In this document: positions 9,901 through 18,252 of the stretch, piece after piece | How the letters are laid out: each line of letters opens with the position of its first letter | How positions within the stretch are numbered: position 1 is the stretch's first letter | Assembly (NCBI GenBank): GCA_016178155.1 | Contig: JACOTZ010000224.1 | Coordinates: 1-43,743 of the forward strand | DNA from: Acidobacteriota bacterium | GTDB taxonomy: Bacteria; Acidobacteriota; Terriglobia; Bryobacterales; Bryobacteraceae | Reading direction: 5' to 3' | Length of the DNA: 43,743 nt | Position numbers and translations under genes: made by a program | The notes under the pieces: generated by a model | Seen by the model: only the letters and a program-made list of their open reading frames with translations | Told to the model about the DNA's origin: nothing | Database searches by the model: none

Positions 9901-10365
9901 GAAGGTGAACTTGCGCTGCCCGCCGAGCGGCAGTTCGCTGACATTTCTGGAATTGAGGTTCTGGCCGACGATCGTGCTTTCGCTTTGCAGCAGAACGGGC
10001 GCAGCGGACACCTCGATCGATTCCGTCACCTGTCCGACTTCGAGTGTCATGTTCACCTGAACACGGTCGCCCGCAGTGACGGGGATGCCTTTTTGCAGGG
10101 CCTTCTTGAAGCCGGCGGCCTCCACTTCGACGGTATAGGTTCCCGGCGGCAATGCGGGACGGACGTAAACACCGGTGCTCCCGGTCTCCGTGGTTGACGT
10201 CACACCAGTGGCTTCGCTGGTGATGTTGACTTTAGCGCCGGGCACCACGGAACCGGTGCTGTCAAGAACCGTGCCCGTGATCGTGCCCAGATCGCGCTGC
10301 GCGAACGCCGGCGCGGCAACGAGCAGCGCCGATATGACGAGCCAATACAACCGTAGATTTTTCAA
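6919..10365 (-). CDS. TonB-dependent receptor with N-terminal carboxypeptidase-regulatory-like domain
   Basis: A 1148-residue outer-membrane protein from the TTG at 10365-10363, chosen because a GGAGGGGG Shine-Dalgarno lies 5 nt upstream and the next residues form a signal peptide (KNLRLYWLVISALLVAAPAFAQ). An upstream in-frame ATG at 10461 would add 32 Cys/Lys-rich residues and hide the signal. Residues 25-105 are a CarboxypepD_reg/Cna-B-like fold (GTITGTVLDSTGSVVPGAKV, LPPGTYTVEVEAAGFKK). About 110-235 is a plug domain (LPLGGQRKFTFLARLSPAV, GRGAGGVVNVTIKSGSNNFHG), and the rest is a large barrel with a C-terminal FRAEFFNFTNTPQFN segment. This is the Oar-like receptor type expanded in acidobacteria. 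The substrate is unknown. It is first in a two-gene operon with the CRTAC1-type gene. Confidence 0.93.
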   Translation of the reverse strand: MKNLRLYWLVISALLVAAPAFAQRDLGTITGTVLDSTGSVVPGAKVNITSEATGVTSTTETGSTGVYVRPALPPGTYTVEVEAAGFKKALQKGIPVTAGDRVQVNMTLEVGQVTESIEVSAAPVLLQSESTIVGQNLNSRNVSELPLGGQRKFTFLARLSPAVYPAEPGARDAAGGGFSANGVRSNGQNNFLLNGVDNNVNVIDFINQTAYVIGPSVEAIGEMKIMTNGYNAEYGRGAGGVVNVTIKSGSNNFHGRVFEHLQNDRLDANKWENNRAGVRRGAFKQNQFGVAVGGPLVRDKLFWFADYQGTRIRSTGGAVPGLGNTFTRSIPFPEMVNGNFSRLLTGRAVGTDAAGRAVMEGAIYDPNTSRRINGQLVRDPFPGNIIPANRMDRAAARLAALFPAPNQNLGERLANNNFIVVTSGRQQNDQGDLRLDYHVTEKDILFGSLSWSEESKFQTPPLSGLLDSGGFAGETEENKSRNAMLSYTRVWSPTTLTETRLAFSRLITQRVQANSSVDAFREAGIGGLNPFTATDANGGLPLIDAEGYAGFGGGEWLPTLEYSNVWDFIQNVSITKGSHALKFGFEYRPIEFPFFQVPSPRGTFRFRRAITAAGTQFDGPTGDGFAAFLLGIPARDTRITTTNFISSQKSAYAWFAQDDWKLTPRLTLNLGVRYELFSPIAEKFGRQSNFEYMRAQPTLVIPEGRNQDAPLPPNFPTQIAVERGKVDKYLIPWDKTDISPRIGIAWQVLPQTVIRAGYGIFYGGEENQGGNPNRGESVPFNQETRLEPPTNFDFNPFIRTFSDGFPANVFSLPAPISYRTVAPNWRNPLVHKWNFAIQRELGWNTVWEVDYIGSKGQRLVLNWDPNAPINDPRPGVPSAPRRPLTFSDTGISETAAFGRSNYNALATKVEKRFSHGLDFLASYTWGHALTDVGTTLSGGPVRKDPRNIAASYANAAHDIRHRFVSSFLYELPIGRGRQFGADMSRALDALVGGWQVNGILSLQSGNWRNITSRRNACSCGSITPDVVAGRDPNDAPSGGRTPGRWFDTEAVIDPALGTFGTLGPMAVTAPGLKSLDASIFKRFALSERWGLTFRAEFFNFTNTPQFNPEQMNTTRNRVIIRAARYTGSGNFGRSRFVLHHGRYNEGSK

Positions 10366-10367
10366 TG

Positions 10368-10375
10368 CCCCCTCC
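10368..10375 (-). promoter_or_regulatory. Shine-Dalgarno that fixes the TTG start of the TonB receptor
   Basis: GGAGGGGG on the minus strand ends two bases before the TTG at 10365; its GGAGG core lies 5 nt upstream. Confidence 0.6.
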
Positions 10376-10510
10376 AGTGGGTATATGCTACCACTGGGCG
10401 TGCCCTTTTGCAGCGTGCATTTGTTCTTACATTTTCGTTGTGGGGAAACCGACCAGATCAAACATTAATTTTCTTACCCTTTAATTGTAGCCGTGAAACG
10501 ACTCAGGCTC

Positions 10511-10516
10511 TATAAT
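10511..10516 (+). promoter_or_regulatory. Probable -10 box (TATAAT) of the eight-gene operon
   Basis: CTATAAT ends 11 nt before the GTG at 10528. A transcript starting 7-8 nt downstream would have a leader of only about 5 nt, so the first gene may be nearly leaderless. A TTGTAG at 10485-10490 is a poor -35 (20-bp spacer). Confidence 0.45.
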
Positions 10517-10527
10517 CATCTTCAGCC

Positions 10528-11454
10528 GTGCTGTTGGTTCTGCTTCTATTTGCGGTCTCCGCCGACCCGCTCCAGCAGGCGGAAGCGGCTCTGCGGGCGG
10601 GGAATGCGCGGGAAGCGATTCGCATCGCGCGCGAGGCACTCCAGGTCCGCGAGGACGCGGCCCTGCATAACCTCCTCGGCAAGGCGCACGAGGCAGCGGG
10701 CGATCCGGCGCAAGCCGTGATTGAGCTGCAGAAGGCGATACACCTGCGTCCCGACCACGAGCCGTACCATTTTGATCTCGCACATGTTCTGCTGCGGCAC
10801 CAGAACTTCGACGTGGCGATTCTGGTGCTCGAGGCCGCTCGCAAGCGGTTTCCGCAAAGCGCGCAAGTGGAACTGGGGCTCGGGGTGGCCTACTACGGCC
10901 AGCGGCGTTTCCAGGAGGCAGTGGAGTCGTTTCTACGGACAACCGGCCTGGCGCCCGAAGTCCCGCAACCGTACGTCTTCCTGGGCCGAATCCTCGAACA
11001 CGCCTCGGGGCGCCTGCCGGAGGTGACGGAGAAGTTCGCGGCATTCGCCCAGCGGAACCCGCGCGACTTCATGGCGCAGCTCTTGCACGCCAAGGCCCTG
11101 ATTGCGCAACTGCCGCCTGCCGGGTATGGCCCGGGCGCCGAGCAGGCGGAGGCGCTGCTCCGGCGCTCGCTCGAGTTGAATCCGAACTTCTGGGAGACGC
11201 ATTTCGAGCTGGGCGCCCTGCTGGAGCGGAAGCGCGACTGGGAGCGGGCAGCGCAACACTTCACCCGCGCCGCCGCGCTGAACCCGAAGGCGCCGACGCC
11301 GCATTACCGGCTGGCGCGCGTCTATGACAGGCTCGGAAAGAAAGATCAGGCCGATGCCGAACGCGTCCTTCATGAGCGGCTGACGGCCGAAGAGAAGGCG
11401 GCCATCGAGCGGCACCAGGCCGGCATCAAGCGGCTGGAGCTTGTCGTAAAATGA
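10528..11454 (+). CDS. Secreted TPR-repeat protein
   Basis: A 308-residue protein starting at GTG 10528, beginning with a short hydrophobic signal (MLLVLLLFAVSA). TPR motifs follow throughout: PLQQAEAALRAGNAREAIRIAREAL, AALHNLLGKAHEAAGDPAQAVIELQKAI, and later NFWETHFELGALLERKRDWERAAQHFTRAAAL and PHYRLARVYDRLGKKDQADAER. TPR superhelices act as protein-binding scaffolds; the periplasm is the probable place. It is the first of eight closely packed genes. The stop overlaps the next start (ATGA), so translation of the molybdoenzyme gene is coupled to it. The partner is unknown. Confidence 0.88.
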   Translation: MLLVLLLFAVSADPLQQAEAALRAGNAREAIRIAREALQVREDAALHNLLGKAHEAAGDPAQAVIELQKAIHLRPDHEPYHFDLAHVLLRHQNFDVAILVLEAARKRFPQSAQVELGLGVAYYGQRRFQEAVESFLRTTGLAPEVPQPYVFLGRILEHASGRLPEVTEKFAAFAQRNPRDFMAQLLHAKALIAQLPPAGYGPGAEQAEALLRRSLELNPNFWETHFELGALLERKRDWERAAQHFTRAAALNPKAPTPHYRLARVYDRLGKKDQADAERVLHERLTAEEKAAIERHQAGIKRLELVVK

Positions 11455-12158
11455 GCGGTAGCCAGGTATCTGCCATGAATCGCCGCAGGTTTTTCGCTGC
11501 CATCGCGGCTTCGGCCACGGCCCAAGGCGGCGATACCAGGCCGAAGCTGCTCCTCCCCACCGACCAGCCCGACGAGTTCAAGCTGCGCATCATGTGGTAC
11601 AACCCGGTGCCGCCGATTGACCGGAGCCGATGGCGGCTGCAGGTAGGCGGGCTGGTCGACAAGCCGCAGAGCTTCTCGCTCGAGCAATTGCGCAAATTGC
11701 CGCACGAGACGCAGAATTGCCGGATGAAGTGCGTGCAATGCTGGTCGGCGCGCGCTGTCTGGGGCGGATTCCGTTTCGGACACCTGCTCGAAACCGTCAA
11801 GCCGCTGGGCAAAGCACGAGCGCTGCGCATCGACTGCGCGGACAAGTGGTACGAGTACATGTCGATCGCGGATATGCTCTCGGCGCGCGTCCTGCTGGCC
11901 ATGGATCTGGAGGGCAAGCCCCTGACCGACAGCCATGGCGCTCCGCTTCGCCTGCTGGATCCCACGCGTTACGGCTACAAATCAGCCAAGCTGATCACGT
12001 GCCTCACGTTCGTAGAGGAGGGGAGGGGGAGCATGGCGTGCGATATCGGCCCGTATTACTCGCCCGGCGGCGAGATCCTGGCGGGCTACGACCATCCGCT
12101 CGACCTCGGCCGCAATGTGCGCAGGAAAATCAACGGCGGCGAGATCACGGAGTATTGA
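11451..12158 (+). CDS. Tat-exported molybdopterin-dependent oxidoreductase (sulfite oxidase fold, YedY/MsrP-like)
   Basis: A 235-residue protein with an N-terminal twin-arginine signal (MNRRRFFAAIAASATA; an internal ATG at 11475 begins precisely there). The oxidoreductase molybdopterin-binding domain follows: WRLQVGGLVDKPQSFSLEQL, then RMKCVQCWSARAVWGG, with C94 the expected Mo-ligating cysteine by analogy to RCVEAWS of MsrP. GAPLRLLDPTRYGYKSAKLI and GPYYSPGGEI complete the family signature. MsrP repairs oxidised periplasmic methionine with electrons from the membrane haem protein MsrQ. No msrQ-like gene is adjacent, so the substrate and electron donor are open. The ATG overlaps the previous stop (ATGA) and its own TGA overlaps the next ATG. 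Confidence 0.9.
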   Translation: MSGSQVSAMNRRRFFAAIAASATAQGGDTRPKLLLPTDQPDEFKLRIMWYNPVPPIDRSRWRLQVGGLVDKPQSFSLEQLRKLPHETQNCRMKCVQCWSARAVWGGFRFGHLLETVKPLGKARALRIDCADKWYEYMSIADMLSARVLLAMDLEGKPLTDSHGAPLRLLDPTRYGYKSAKLITCLTFVEEGRGSMACDIGPYYSPGGEILAGYDHPLDLGRNVRRKINGGEITEY

Positions 12159-13318
12159 TGTGGGAGCTGAGCAAGCGGCGCTTTTTGCAGGCCGCGGGTC
12201 TCGCGATCGCCGGCCGGATCCTCCCGCGGCGGCTCCTGGCACGGCCCCCGGAGCCGCGCTCCGGCTCGCGCAAAGTCATCATCGTCACTTTCGGTGGCGG
12301 AGTCCGATACTCGGAAACATTCGCTCCGGAAGGGCTGCGCAACATCCCGCGATTGAAGGAGCTGCGCGCGCAGGGATTTTTCTATCGTACGTGCGCGAAC
12401 GCGGGCGTACTCTCGCACTTTAACTCCACTGCCAGCATTCTTACCGGAGACTGGCAGCGTGTCGACGATTTCGGATTCGAGCGGCCGGCCGGCGCGACCA
12501 TCTTCGAGTACTACCGCAAACAGACCGGGTCCAAGGCGACGGACGCGTGGGCAATCTGCACGAACAAGAGCTTCTCGCCCATTGGTGCGGCGTCGCTGCG
12601 CGACTGGGGTGTGCCTTACGGCGCCCAGGTCGTACTGCCCAAGCAGCTTCTGATCGAAGCCGTCGATGAGGTGGTGAAGAAAAACCGGGACGGCGGCGCG
12701 GCAAATCGCGAGAACGTGCTGCGGCAGCTTGAGGAGATCCTCAACGAAGGCTACGAGGGTCTGGGCTGGACCATTTTCAAAGCCGGCCGCGACCTCGACC
12801 AAACGGTACGCGCCACTCTGACCCGCAGCCTCGTTGAGTACATCAACGGCCCCGAGATGCCGAGCTCGGGCGACGAGCTGACGTTCTTCATCGCCCGCGA
12901 GGTGATGCGCGAGTTCGCCCCGCCGCTGATGCTGGTGAACTTCTGGGACATGGACGTGGCGCATTGGGGGGCTTACTCGCTTTATCTGCAGGCGATCACG
13001 CGCACCGATCGGCTGGTGGGGATGCTGTGGGAGGAAATCCTCGCGAACCCCAACTACAAGGACAAGACCACGCTGCTTGTTTTGCCCGAGCTCGGACGCG
13101 ATGGGGACGTGAACACCGCGAACGGTTTCCTGAATCACCGGAGCGGCGACGCATCGTGCCGCAATATGTGGCTGCTAGCGCTCGGCGCCGGGGTTCCAGG
13201 GGGTGAGAGCGAGCGCCCGGTGGCGCACATCGACGTCTGCGCGACCGCGGCCGCGGTGTTGGGCGTCAAGACCGCCGCCATCGCCGGCAGGCCCATGCGG
13301 GAGATCGCCGGTGCCTGA
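12158..13318 (+). CDS. Tat-exported alkaline-phosphatase-fold (sulfatase/DUF1501-like) protein
   Basis: A 386-residue protein starting at the ATG that shares its A with the preceding stop (TGATG). The Tat signal is SKRRFLQAAGLAIAGRI. The core resembles the alkaline phosphatase superfamily: KVIIVTFGGGVRYSETF, HFNSTASILTGDW, NFWDMDVAHWGAY, then DRLVGMLWEEI, DKTTLLVLPELGRDGD and FLNHRSGD. The first metal-ligand aspartate usual in this superfamily (xDGxR) is replaced by glycine in FGGGVR, while the later D/H residues remain. It may therefore be a divergent hydrolase or a non-catalytic member. It is a periplasmic partner in the eight-gene operon. The substrate cannot be inferred. Confidence 0.75.
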   Translation: MWELSKRRFLQAAGLAIAGRILPRRLLARPPEPRSGSRKVIIVTFGGGVRYSETFAPEGLRNIPRLKELRAQGFFYRTCANAGVLSHFNSTASILTGDWQRVDDFGFERPAGATIFEYYRKQTGSKATDAWAICTNKSFSPIGAASLRDWGVPYGAQVVLPKQLLIEAVDEVVKKNRDGGAANRENVLRQLEEILNEGYEGLGWTIFKAGRDLDQTVRATLTRSLVEYINGPEMPSSGDELTFFIAREVMREFAPPLMLVNFWDMDVAHWGAYSLYLQAITRTDRLVGMLWEEILANPNYKDKTTLLVLPELGRDGDVNTANGFLNHRSGDASCRNMWLLALGAGVPGGESERPVAHIDVCATAAAVLGVKTAAIAGRPMREIAGA

Positions 13319-14561
13319 AGGGATCAAAGCCAGCAGCGCGATCCAGCAACTCGTCGCGAAGGGACTGTTCGACCGGCTGCCCCCGACCTTCTCAACCTTT
13401 TTCTATGACCGCATCCAGGACTGGGAGCTGCTCTTTCCGGCCGAGCAGAGCTACTTCGAAAGGCTGTTCGGGCTGCTGGACCGCTCCGAAGCGGAGGCGG
13501 TGAACCAGCTCTTCGCGCCGCTTCGCGAGATCGAACGGCGCATGGGCGTGAACGACAAGACCTGGAATACCCGCGAGTTCACTCTTGCCCATGTGGACTT
13601 CCTCAACCGCTCGCCAGATTACCCGCAATGGCGCCAGGCCGTGTCCGGCATTTTCGCGAAAATCGATCCCATTCTGGACGAGCAAGTGGCGCGCCACGGC
13701 CGGCCGAGGCTGGTGATGGTGCTGTCGCCATCCGAACTGCCGGCGAGCCCCGACCGGATGTGGACGCGGATCGCGACCCGCGGCAAGCGCGTCGCGGTGA
13801 AGTGGAGTGAACGGCAGGATTTCGCGGCCCTGCTCACGGGTACGGGTGAGCAGTCGCTCGCCCGCGCTTACGCGGCCACGCGCGCGCCGGCGCCTCACGA
13901 TACCTGGGTGATCGAGGCGGGCAGCCGGCTGGCGCCCGCGGCAGGGCAAGGAGTCGCGCATTTGAGCTACGACGGCCTGCGCGATTACCGCACGAGGCTC
14001 ATGGACGAGGTGCGGAAGATGGTTGAGGCCGAGGACATCCGCGGACCGCGCCAACTCGGCGAGCGGCTGCGGCGGATGAAGATGCCGTCAGCGCGCCCGG
14101 AGATCGACAGCATGCCCGTGCTCGCCGACTTCACGAGATCGGTGCTGCTCAACGGCAATGGCACGCTGCTGATCAACAATACGTTTGTGGAATGGACCAC
14201 GGTACAGGCGGTGCGGCGCGCGCGGCCCTCGGTCGTGCTGATCTCGTTCGGCATCCGCAACAAGGTGAAGCCGTTCAGCAGCCTCCTGATTTACACCGAT
14301 CAGGACAGGGCCACTCCGATCCCGACGCAGATGGACACGCTCGGTTCGTATGTCGACCTCGAGATCTTCTACCAGTACATCTGGTCGGAATTCGAGAAGT
14401 ATCCCGAGTATCGCCACAATACCGCATATATCTTCGCCGCCGACGGCATGGAGGAAGTGCTCATCATCGCGCCACCTGACTTTCCCACGCTCATGACCGC
14501 AAAGGACCCGCTGCCGCTCGAGAACGTCCATGCGGCGCTTCGAGAATGGCTGAGCCTCTAA
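13311..14561 (+). CDS. Hypothetical protein of the molybdoenzyme/CRTAC1 operon
   Basis: A 416-residue protein starting at GTG 13311, overlapping the previous gene by 8 bp. It has no signal peptide or transmembrane helix, so it looks cytoplasmic although its neighbours are exported. An N-terminal helical region (AIQQLVAKGLFDRLPPTFSTF, WELLFPAEQSYFERLFGLLD) leads to an alpha/beta part (RPRLVMVLSPSELPASPDRMW, HDTWVIEAGSRL, GNGTLLINNTFVEWTTVQAV). I recognise no family and no catalytic motif. Codon use is like its neighbours, and the overlaps on both sides argue that it is genuine and functionally tied to the operon. Confidence 0.8.
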   Translation: MPEGIKASSAIQQLVAKGLFDRLPPTFSTFFYDRIQDWELLFPAEQSYFERLFGLLDRSEAEAVNQLFAPLREIERRMGVNDKTWNTREFTLAHVDFLNRSPDYPQWRQAVSGIFAKIDPILDEQVARHGRPRLVMVLSPSELPASPDRMWTRIATRGKRVAVKWSERQDFAALLTGTGEQSLARAYAATRAPAPHDTWVIEAGSRLAPAAGQGVAHLSYDGLRDYRTRLMDEVRKMVEAEDIRGPRQLGERLRRMKMPSARPEIDSMPVLADFTRSVLLNGNGTLLINNTFVEWTTVQAVRRARPSVVLISFGIRNKVKPFSSLLIYTDQDRATPIPTQMDTLGSYVDLEIFYQYIWSEFEKYPEYRHNTAYIFAADGMEEVLIIAPPDFPTLMTAKDPLPLENVHAALREWLSL

Positions 14562-17500
14562 CCCGCCGCACATTCCTGGGGACCGCGGGGGCCGCGCTCG
14601 GCACGCCTGCTGCGCCGCTCGGGGCCGCGGAATTTCCTGTCAAGTTCCGCAAAGCGAGCCCGTACGAACCGCTGTTTGAATACGTCGACCCGCGCAGAGA
14701 CGGGTTCGAGGTCGAGAAGCGGGCGGCGGAAATCGAGGCACGGCTGCAAGATTTGCCGCGCACGCCGGCACTGCCGCTCGAGGAAGGCTTCGACGGCGTC
14801 TCCCCCATGCCCGCCCGCTACCGGGGCGAGCACGCGGAGTACGATGCCAAAGATCGCGATTTCGCGGGTGGCCTGCGGCGCTGGCTCGCCTCACTCGGCG
14901 TGATCCGGCGGATCAGCTTCTATGTCCTGGCGCGGGACCGGGTGCGCTACGAGGTCGCATCGAGCGGCCAGTATCGTACCGGACACTGGGAGATGCAGTG
15001 GCGCGGGGGCAAGCTGCGGCGCTTTCGCCCGCTCGGGGAGACGCTGGTCACGGTGCGCGAGCCACTGTTCACCGACGTTACCGGCGGCATGTTCGGCTCG
15101 ACTGACTCTTTCCGGCGGCAGCTTCGCTATGGCACTCCGTACTGGCGCTCGCGGCTCGATTCCGCCTGCGGCATCGACGTTTACGGGAGCAACGGCATTG
15201 CCGCCGGGGATATCGACGGCGACGGCTTCGACGAGATCTACGTCTGCCAGCCCGGTGGTCTGCCCAACCGGCTATACAGGGTAGCGCCGGCGGGAATCTT
15301 TGAGGACATCACCGAACGTGCCGGGGTCGGAGTTCTTGACGAAACCGCGTCCGCGCTCGTTCTCGACCTGCGCAACAGCGGCCAACAGGACCTGGTAGTG
15401 CTGGCCGCGAGCGGGCCGCAGCTTTTCATCAACGCCGGCGAGGGCAGATTCCGCCATGCGGCCGATGCGTTTCGCTTTGCGACGCCGCCGCGCGGGTCGT
15501 TCACCGGCATGTCGGCGGCGGACTACGATCGCGATGGCCGCCTCGACCTGTATCTCTGCACCTACGTGTATTTCCAGAGCGAAGACCAATACCGCTATCC
15601 CACGCCGTATCACGACGCGCAGAACGGCCCGCCGAACTTTCTGTTCCGCAACCGGCTGAATGGGGACGGCAGCGGCGGCTTCGAGGACGTTACCGAAGCC
15701 GCGGGGCTGAACCAGAACAACAGCCGCTTCAGCTTTGCGGCCGCATGGTGCGATTACGATGGCGATGGGTGGCCGGACCTGTACGTGGCGAACGACTTCG
15801 GCCGCAACAACCTCTACCGCAATGAGCGCGGCCGCTTTCGCGACGTAGCGGCCCAGGCGGGCGTCGAGGACATCGGGCCGGGGATGGGCGCCTCCTGGTT
15901 CGATTACGACAGCGACGGCCGTCCCGACCTGTACGTCGCGAACATGTGGACGGCGGCGGGGCAGCGCGTTACGCAGTCGGGCGAGTTCGGGCCGCTTCGA
16001 GATGGTGCGCCGGCGGAGGCATACCGGCGGCACACGAAGGGCAACTCGCTGTATCGCAATCGCGGCGATGGCGGCTTCGAGGAAACAAGCGCGGCCGAGG
16101 GCGTCGAGATGGGTCGCTGGGCCTGGTGCGCCGAAGGCTACGACTTCGACCTCGATGGCACTCCGGAGATCGCCATCACAGCCGGGATGATCACGAACCC
16201 CGGACCGGCGCGCGCGGACCTCGAAAGCTTCTTCTGGCGGCGGGTGGTGGCGGGCTCTCCCGGAGCTTCGCGGCCCGCGCCCGACTATGAGAACGGCTGG
16301 AACGCGATCAACCAGCTCATCCGCGAGGATTGCACCTGGAGCGGCCGGCAGCCGAACGTGTTTTACGTACGGCGCGGCGGCCGCTATGTAGACGCCTCCG
16401 GCGTTTCCGGGTTTGATTTCGCCGACGACTCGCGCGCTTTCGCGATTACTGATTTTGACGGCGACGGGAGGCCGGACTTGCTGCTCAAGAGCCGGCTAGG
16501 TCCACAGGTGCGCGCACTCCGGAACAACTGCTCGGCCGGCCGGAACACGATCGCAGTCGAGCTTCGCGGGACCAGCTCGAATCGCGACGCGGTGGGAGCG
16601 CGGGTGGAAGTCGCGCATGAGGGAGGCCGGAGCGTGCAGTGGCTGCAGGCGGGCTCCGGGTATCTCGCGCAGCACACGAAGCTGCTGCACTTCGGCCTGG
16701 GCGCATCGCGTCTGGCAAGGCTGCGGGTGCGATGGCCTTCGGGCCTGGAGCAGGAGTTCGGACCCGTGCAGGCCGGCTTCCGCTACCGGCTCACGGAAGG
16801 ATCCGCGGAAACCAGGGAGCTCGCTTTTGCACCCCGGCGTCCGCCGCCGGGCGACATGCCCGCCGCCGTCAATGAACACGTGTTCGGGGCGGCCTGGCTG
16901 GTTGAACCGCTGCCGCTGCCAGAAGCGCGCAGGGGCCCGGGACTCCTGTGCGTCAGCGATACCGCGGTGGCCGGTCCGCGCGGCGTGCCGTTCGAGCTCG
17001 TGGATCTGCGGACCGCGCCTCCGGACACGGCGGCCGCGTACGCAATCATCCGGCGATACCTTTTTGATTACCGCACCGGTTTGCGCCTGCCTCTGGTGCT
17101 GCTGATCGACGGGCGCGGCGCAGCACGCAAGATCTACCGGGGCGTGCCGGATGCGCAGACTGCGCGCAACGATCTCGCGCGGCTAAGCGAGCGCGACTCG
17201 CTGAGCCTCGCGCTTCCGTTCCCCGGCCGTTACTTCACGCGGCCGCGGCGCAACTATTACCGGATGGGCGGCGCCTTTTTTTACGCCGGTTATCCGGCGC
17301 AGGCGGCGATTTACCTCAACGAGCTGGTTCGCCGCGATCCGCGGAACTTCAAGGCGCATCTTGCGCTCGGCCAGATCCACCTGGACGCAGGCCGCCTGGA
17401 GGCCGCACGGCCGCATCTTCGTGCAGCGCTGTCACTCAATGACGCCTCGCCCGAGGTTTGGAACAATCTCGGCGGGCTCGAAATGGCGCAGCATAACTAC

Positions 17501-18004
17501 GCCCGCGCACTCGAGAACTTCAACAAGGCGCTGGCGCTCGCGCCCGACCTGCCGTACGCGCTCGCCAATGCCGGTCAAGCGCACAGCCGCCTCGGCAATG
17601 CGGCCGAAGCCGAGAGACTGCTCAAGCGCGCGCTCGCCCTGGACGCTTCCGACGCCGACACGGCCAACCAGCTCGGCCTGCTGCTGGCGCGCGGCCGGCG
17701 CTATGAGGAGGCCGCGGCCTTGTTTCGGCAGGCGATCGCGGCACGGCGCGACCATGGGGGCGCGCTCAACAACCTTGGAGTACTCTATATGGAGACTGGG
17801 AAGACCAACGATGCCGTCGCGGCGTTCCGCTACGGCATCGAAGTGGCTCCCGATGAGGAGAGCCTGTATGTGAACCTCGCGCGTGTGTACGCGCGGACAG
17901 GAGAGGCGGCGAAGGCGCGGGAGATTGTCGAGCAGTTGTTGGCTCGGCGGCCGGCGAGCGAGGCGGGCCGCAAGGCGATGCGGGAACTCGGGGCGCTGCC
18001 ATGA
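14546..18004 (+). CDS. Tat-exported FG-GAP/UnbV/thioredoxin-like/TPR fusion protein
   Basis: A 1152-residue protein overlapping the previous gene by 16 bp. Residues 1-28 hold a Tat signal (TRRTFLGTAGAALGTPAAP). About 30-185 is an uncharacterised domain. About 190-600 carries FG-GAP blades (DIDGDGFDEIYVCQPGG, DYDRDGRLDLYLCTYVY, DYDGDGWPDLYVANDFG, DYDSDGRPDLYVANMW, DFDGDGRPDLLLKSR). About 665-740 is ASPIC/UnbV (GTSSNRDAVGARVEVAHEGG, RVRWPSGLEQEF). About 770-890 looks like a redoxin-type alpha/beta domain without a CxxC motif. About 900-1150 is TPR repeats (YRMGGAFFYAGYPAQAAIYL and following). It probably acts as a large periplasmic scaffold. The last 4 bp overlap the next start. Confidence 0.9.
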   Translation: MAEPLTRRTFLGTAGAALGTPAAPLGAAEFPVKFRKASPYEPLFEYVDPRRDGFEVEKRAAEIEARLQDLPRTPALPLEEGFDGVSPMPARYRGEHAEYDAKDRDFAGGLRRWLASLGVIRRISFYVLARDRVRYEVASSGQYRTGHWEMQWRGGKLRRFRPLGETLVTVREPLFTDVTGGMFGSTDSFRRQLRYGTPYWRSRLDSACGIDVYGSNGIAAGDIDGDGFDEIYVCQPGGLPNRLYRVAPAGIFEDITERAGVGVLDETASALVLDLRNSGQQDLVVLAASGPQLFINAGEGRFRHAADAFRFATPPRGSFTGMSAADYDRDGRLDLYLCTYVYFQSEDQYRYPTPYHDAQNGPPNFLFRNRLNGDGSGGFEDVTEAAGLNQNNSRFSFAAAWCDYDGDGWPDLYVANDFGRNNLYRNERGRFRDVAAQAGVEDIGPGMGASWFDYDSDGRPDLYVANMWTAAGQRVTQSGEFGPLRDGAPAEAYRRHTKGNSLYRNRGDGGFEETSAAEGVEMGRWAWCAEGYDFDLDGTPEIAITAGMITNPGPARADLESFFWRRVVAGSPGASRPAPDYENGWNAINQLIREDCTWSGRQPNVFYVRRGGRYVDASGVSGFDFADDSRAFAITDFDGDGRPDLLLKSRLGPQVRALRNNCSAGRNTIAVELRGTSSNRDAVGARVEVAHEGGRSVQWLQAGSGYLAQHTKLLHFGLGASRLARLRVRWPSGLEQEFGPVQAGFRYRLTEGSAETRELAFAPRRPPPGDMPAAVNEHVFGAAWLVEPLPLPEARRGPGLLCVSDTAVAGPRGVPFELVDLRTAPPDTAAAYAIIRRYLFDYRTGLRLPLVLLIDGRGAARKIYRGVPDAQTARNDLARLSERDSLSLALPFPGRYFTRPRRNYYRMGGAFFYAGYPAQAAIYLNELVRRDPRNFKAHLALGQIHLDAGRLEAARPHLRAALSLNDASPEVWNNLGGLEMAQHNYARALENFNKALALAPDLPYALANAGQAHSRLGNAAEAERLLKRALALDASDADTANQLGLLLARGRRYEEAAALFRQAIAARRDHGGALNNLGVLYMETGKTNDAVAAFRYGIEVAPDEESLYVNLARVYARTGEAAKAREIVEQLLARRPASEAGRKAMRELGALP

Positions 18005-18252
18005 TGTGGTTCGTGCTGCTGTTGGGGCTCCAGGCGGGCGAGGACGCCGAAGCGCGCGTGCGGGCGCTGATCCGGCAGATCGCCGAATCCGGACGGGTGA
18101 TGGTGATGGCCGAGCCGCCCTCCGCGCGCGTGTCGCCAGGTCGCGAGATCCCGCCGGGAGCGCCGCCACTGCTCAGCTTCCGTTATTTCGCGGGACGGGA
18201 CCGGCACCGGTTCGGCAGACTCGACCTGGTGATGGACGATGCGGGCCATTAA
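18001..18252 (+). CDS. Small hypothetical protein of the operon
   Basis: An 83-residue protein beginning MMWFVLLLGLQAGED, which may be a short signal peptide or membrane anchor. Then come a helix (AEARVRALIRQIAESGRVMVMAEP) and a basic segment FRYFAGRDRHRFGRLDLVMDD. The ATG overlaps the preceding stop (ATGATG), and its end overlaps the following TPR gene by 14 bp. I do not recognise it; the double overlap is the main argument that it is real. Confidence 0.6.
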   Translation: MMWFVLLLGLQAGEDAEARVRALIRQIAESGRVMVMAEPPSARVSPGREIPPGAPPLLSFRYFAGRDRHRFGRLDLVMDDAGH

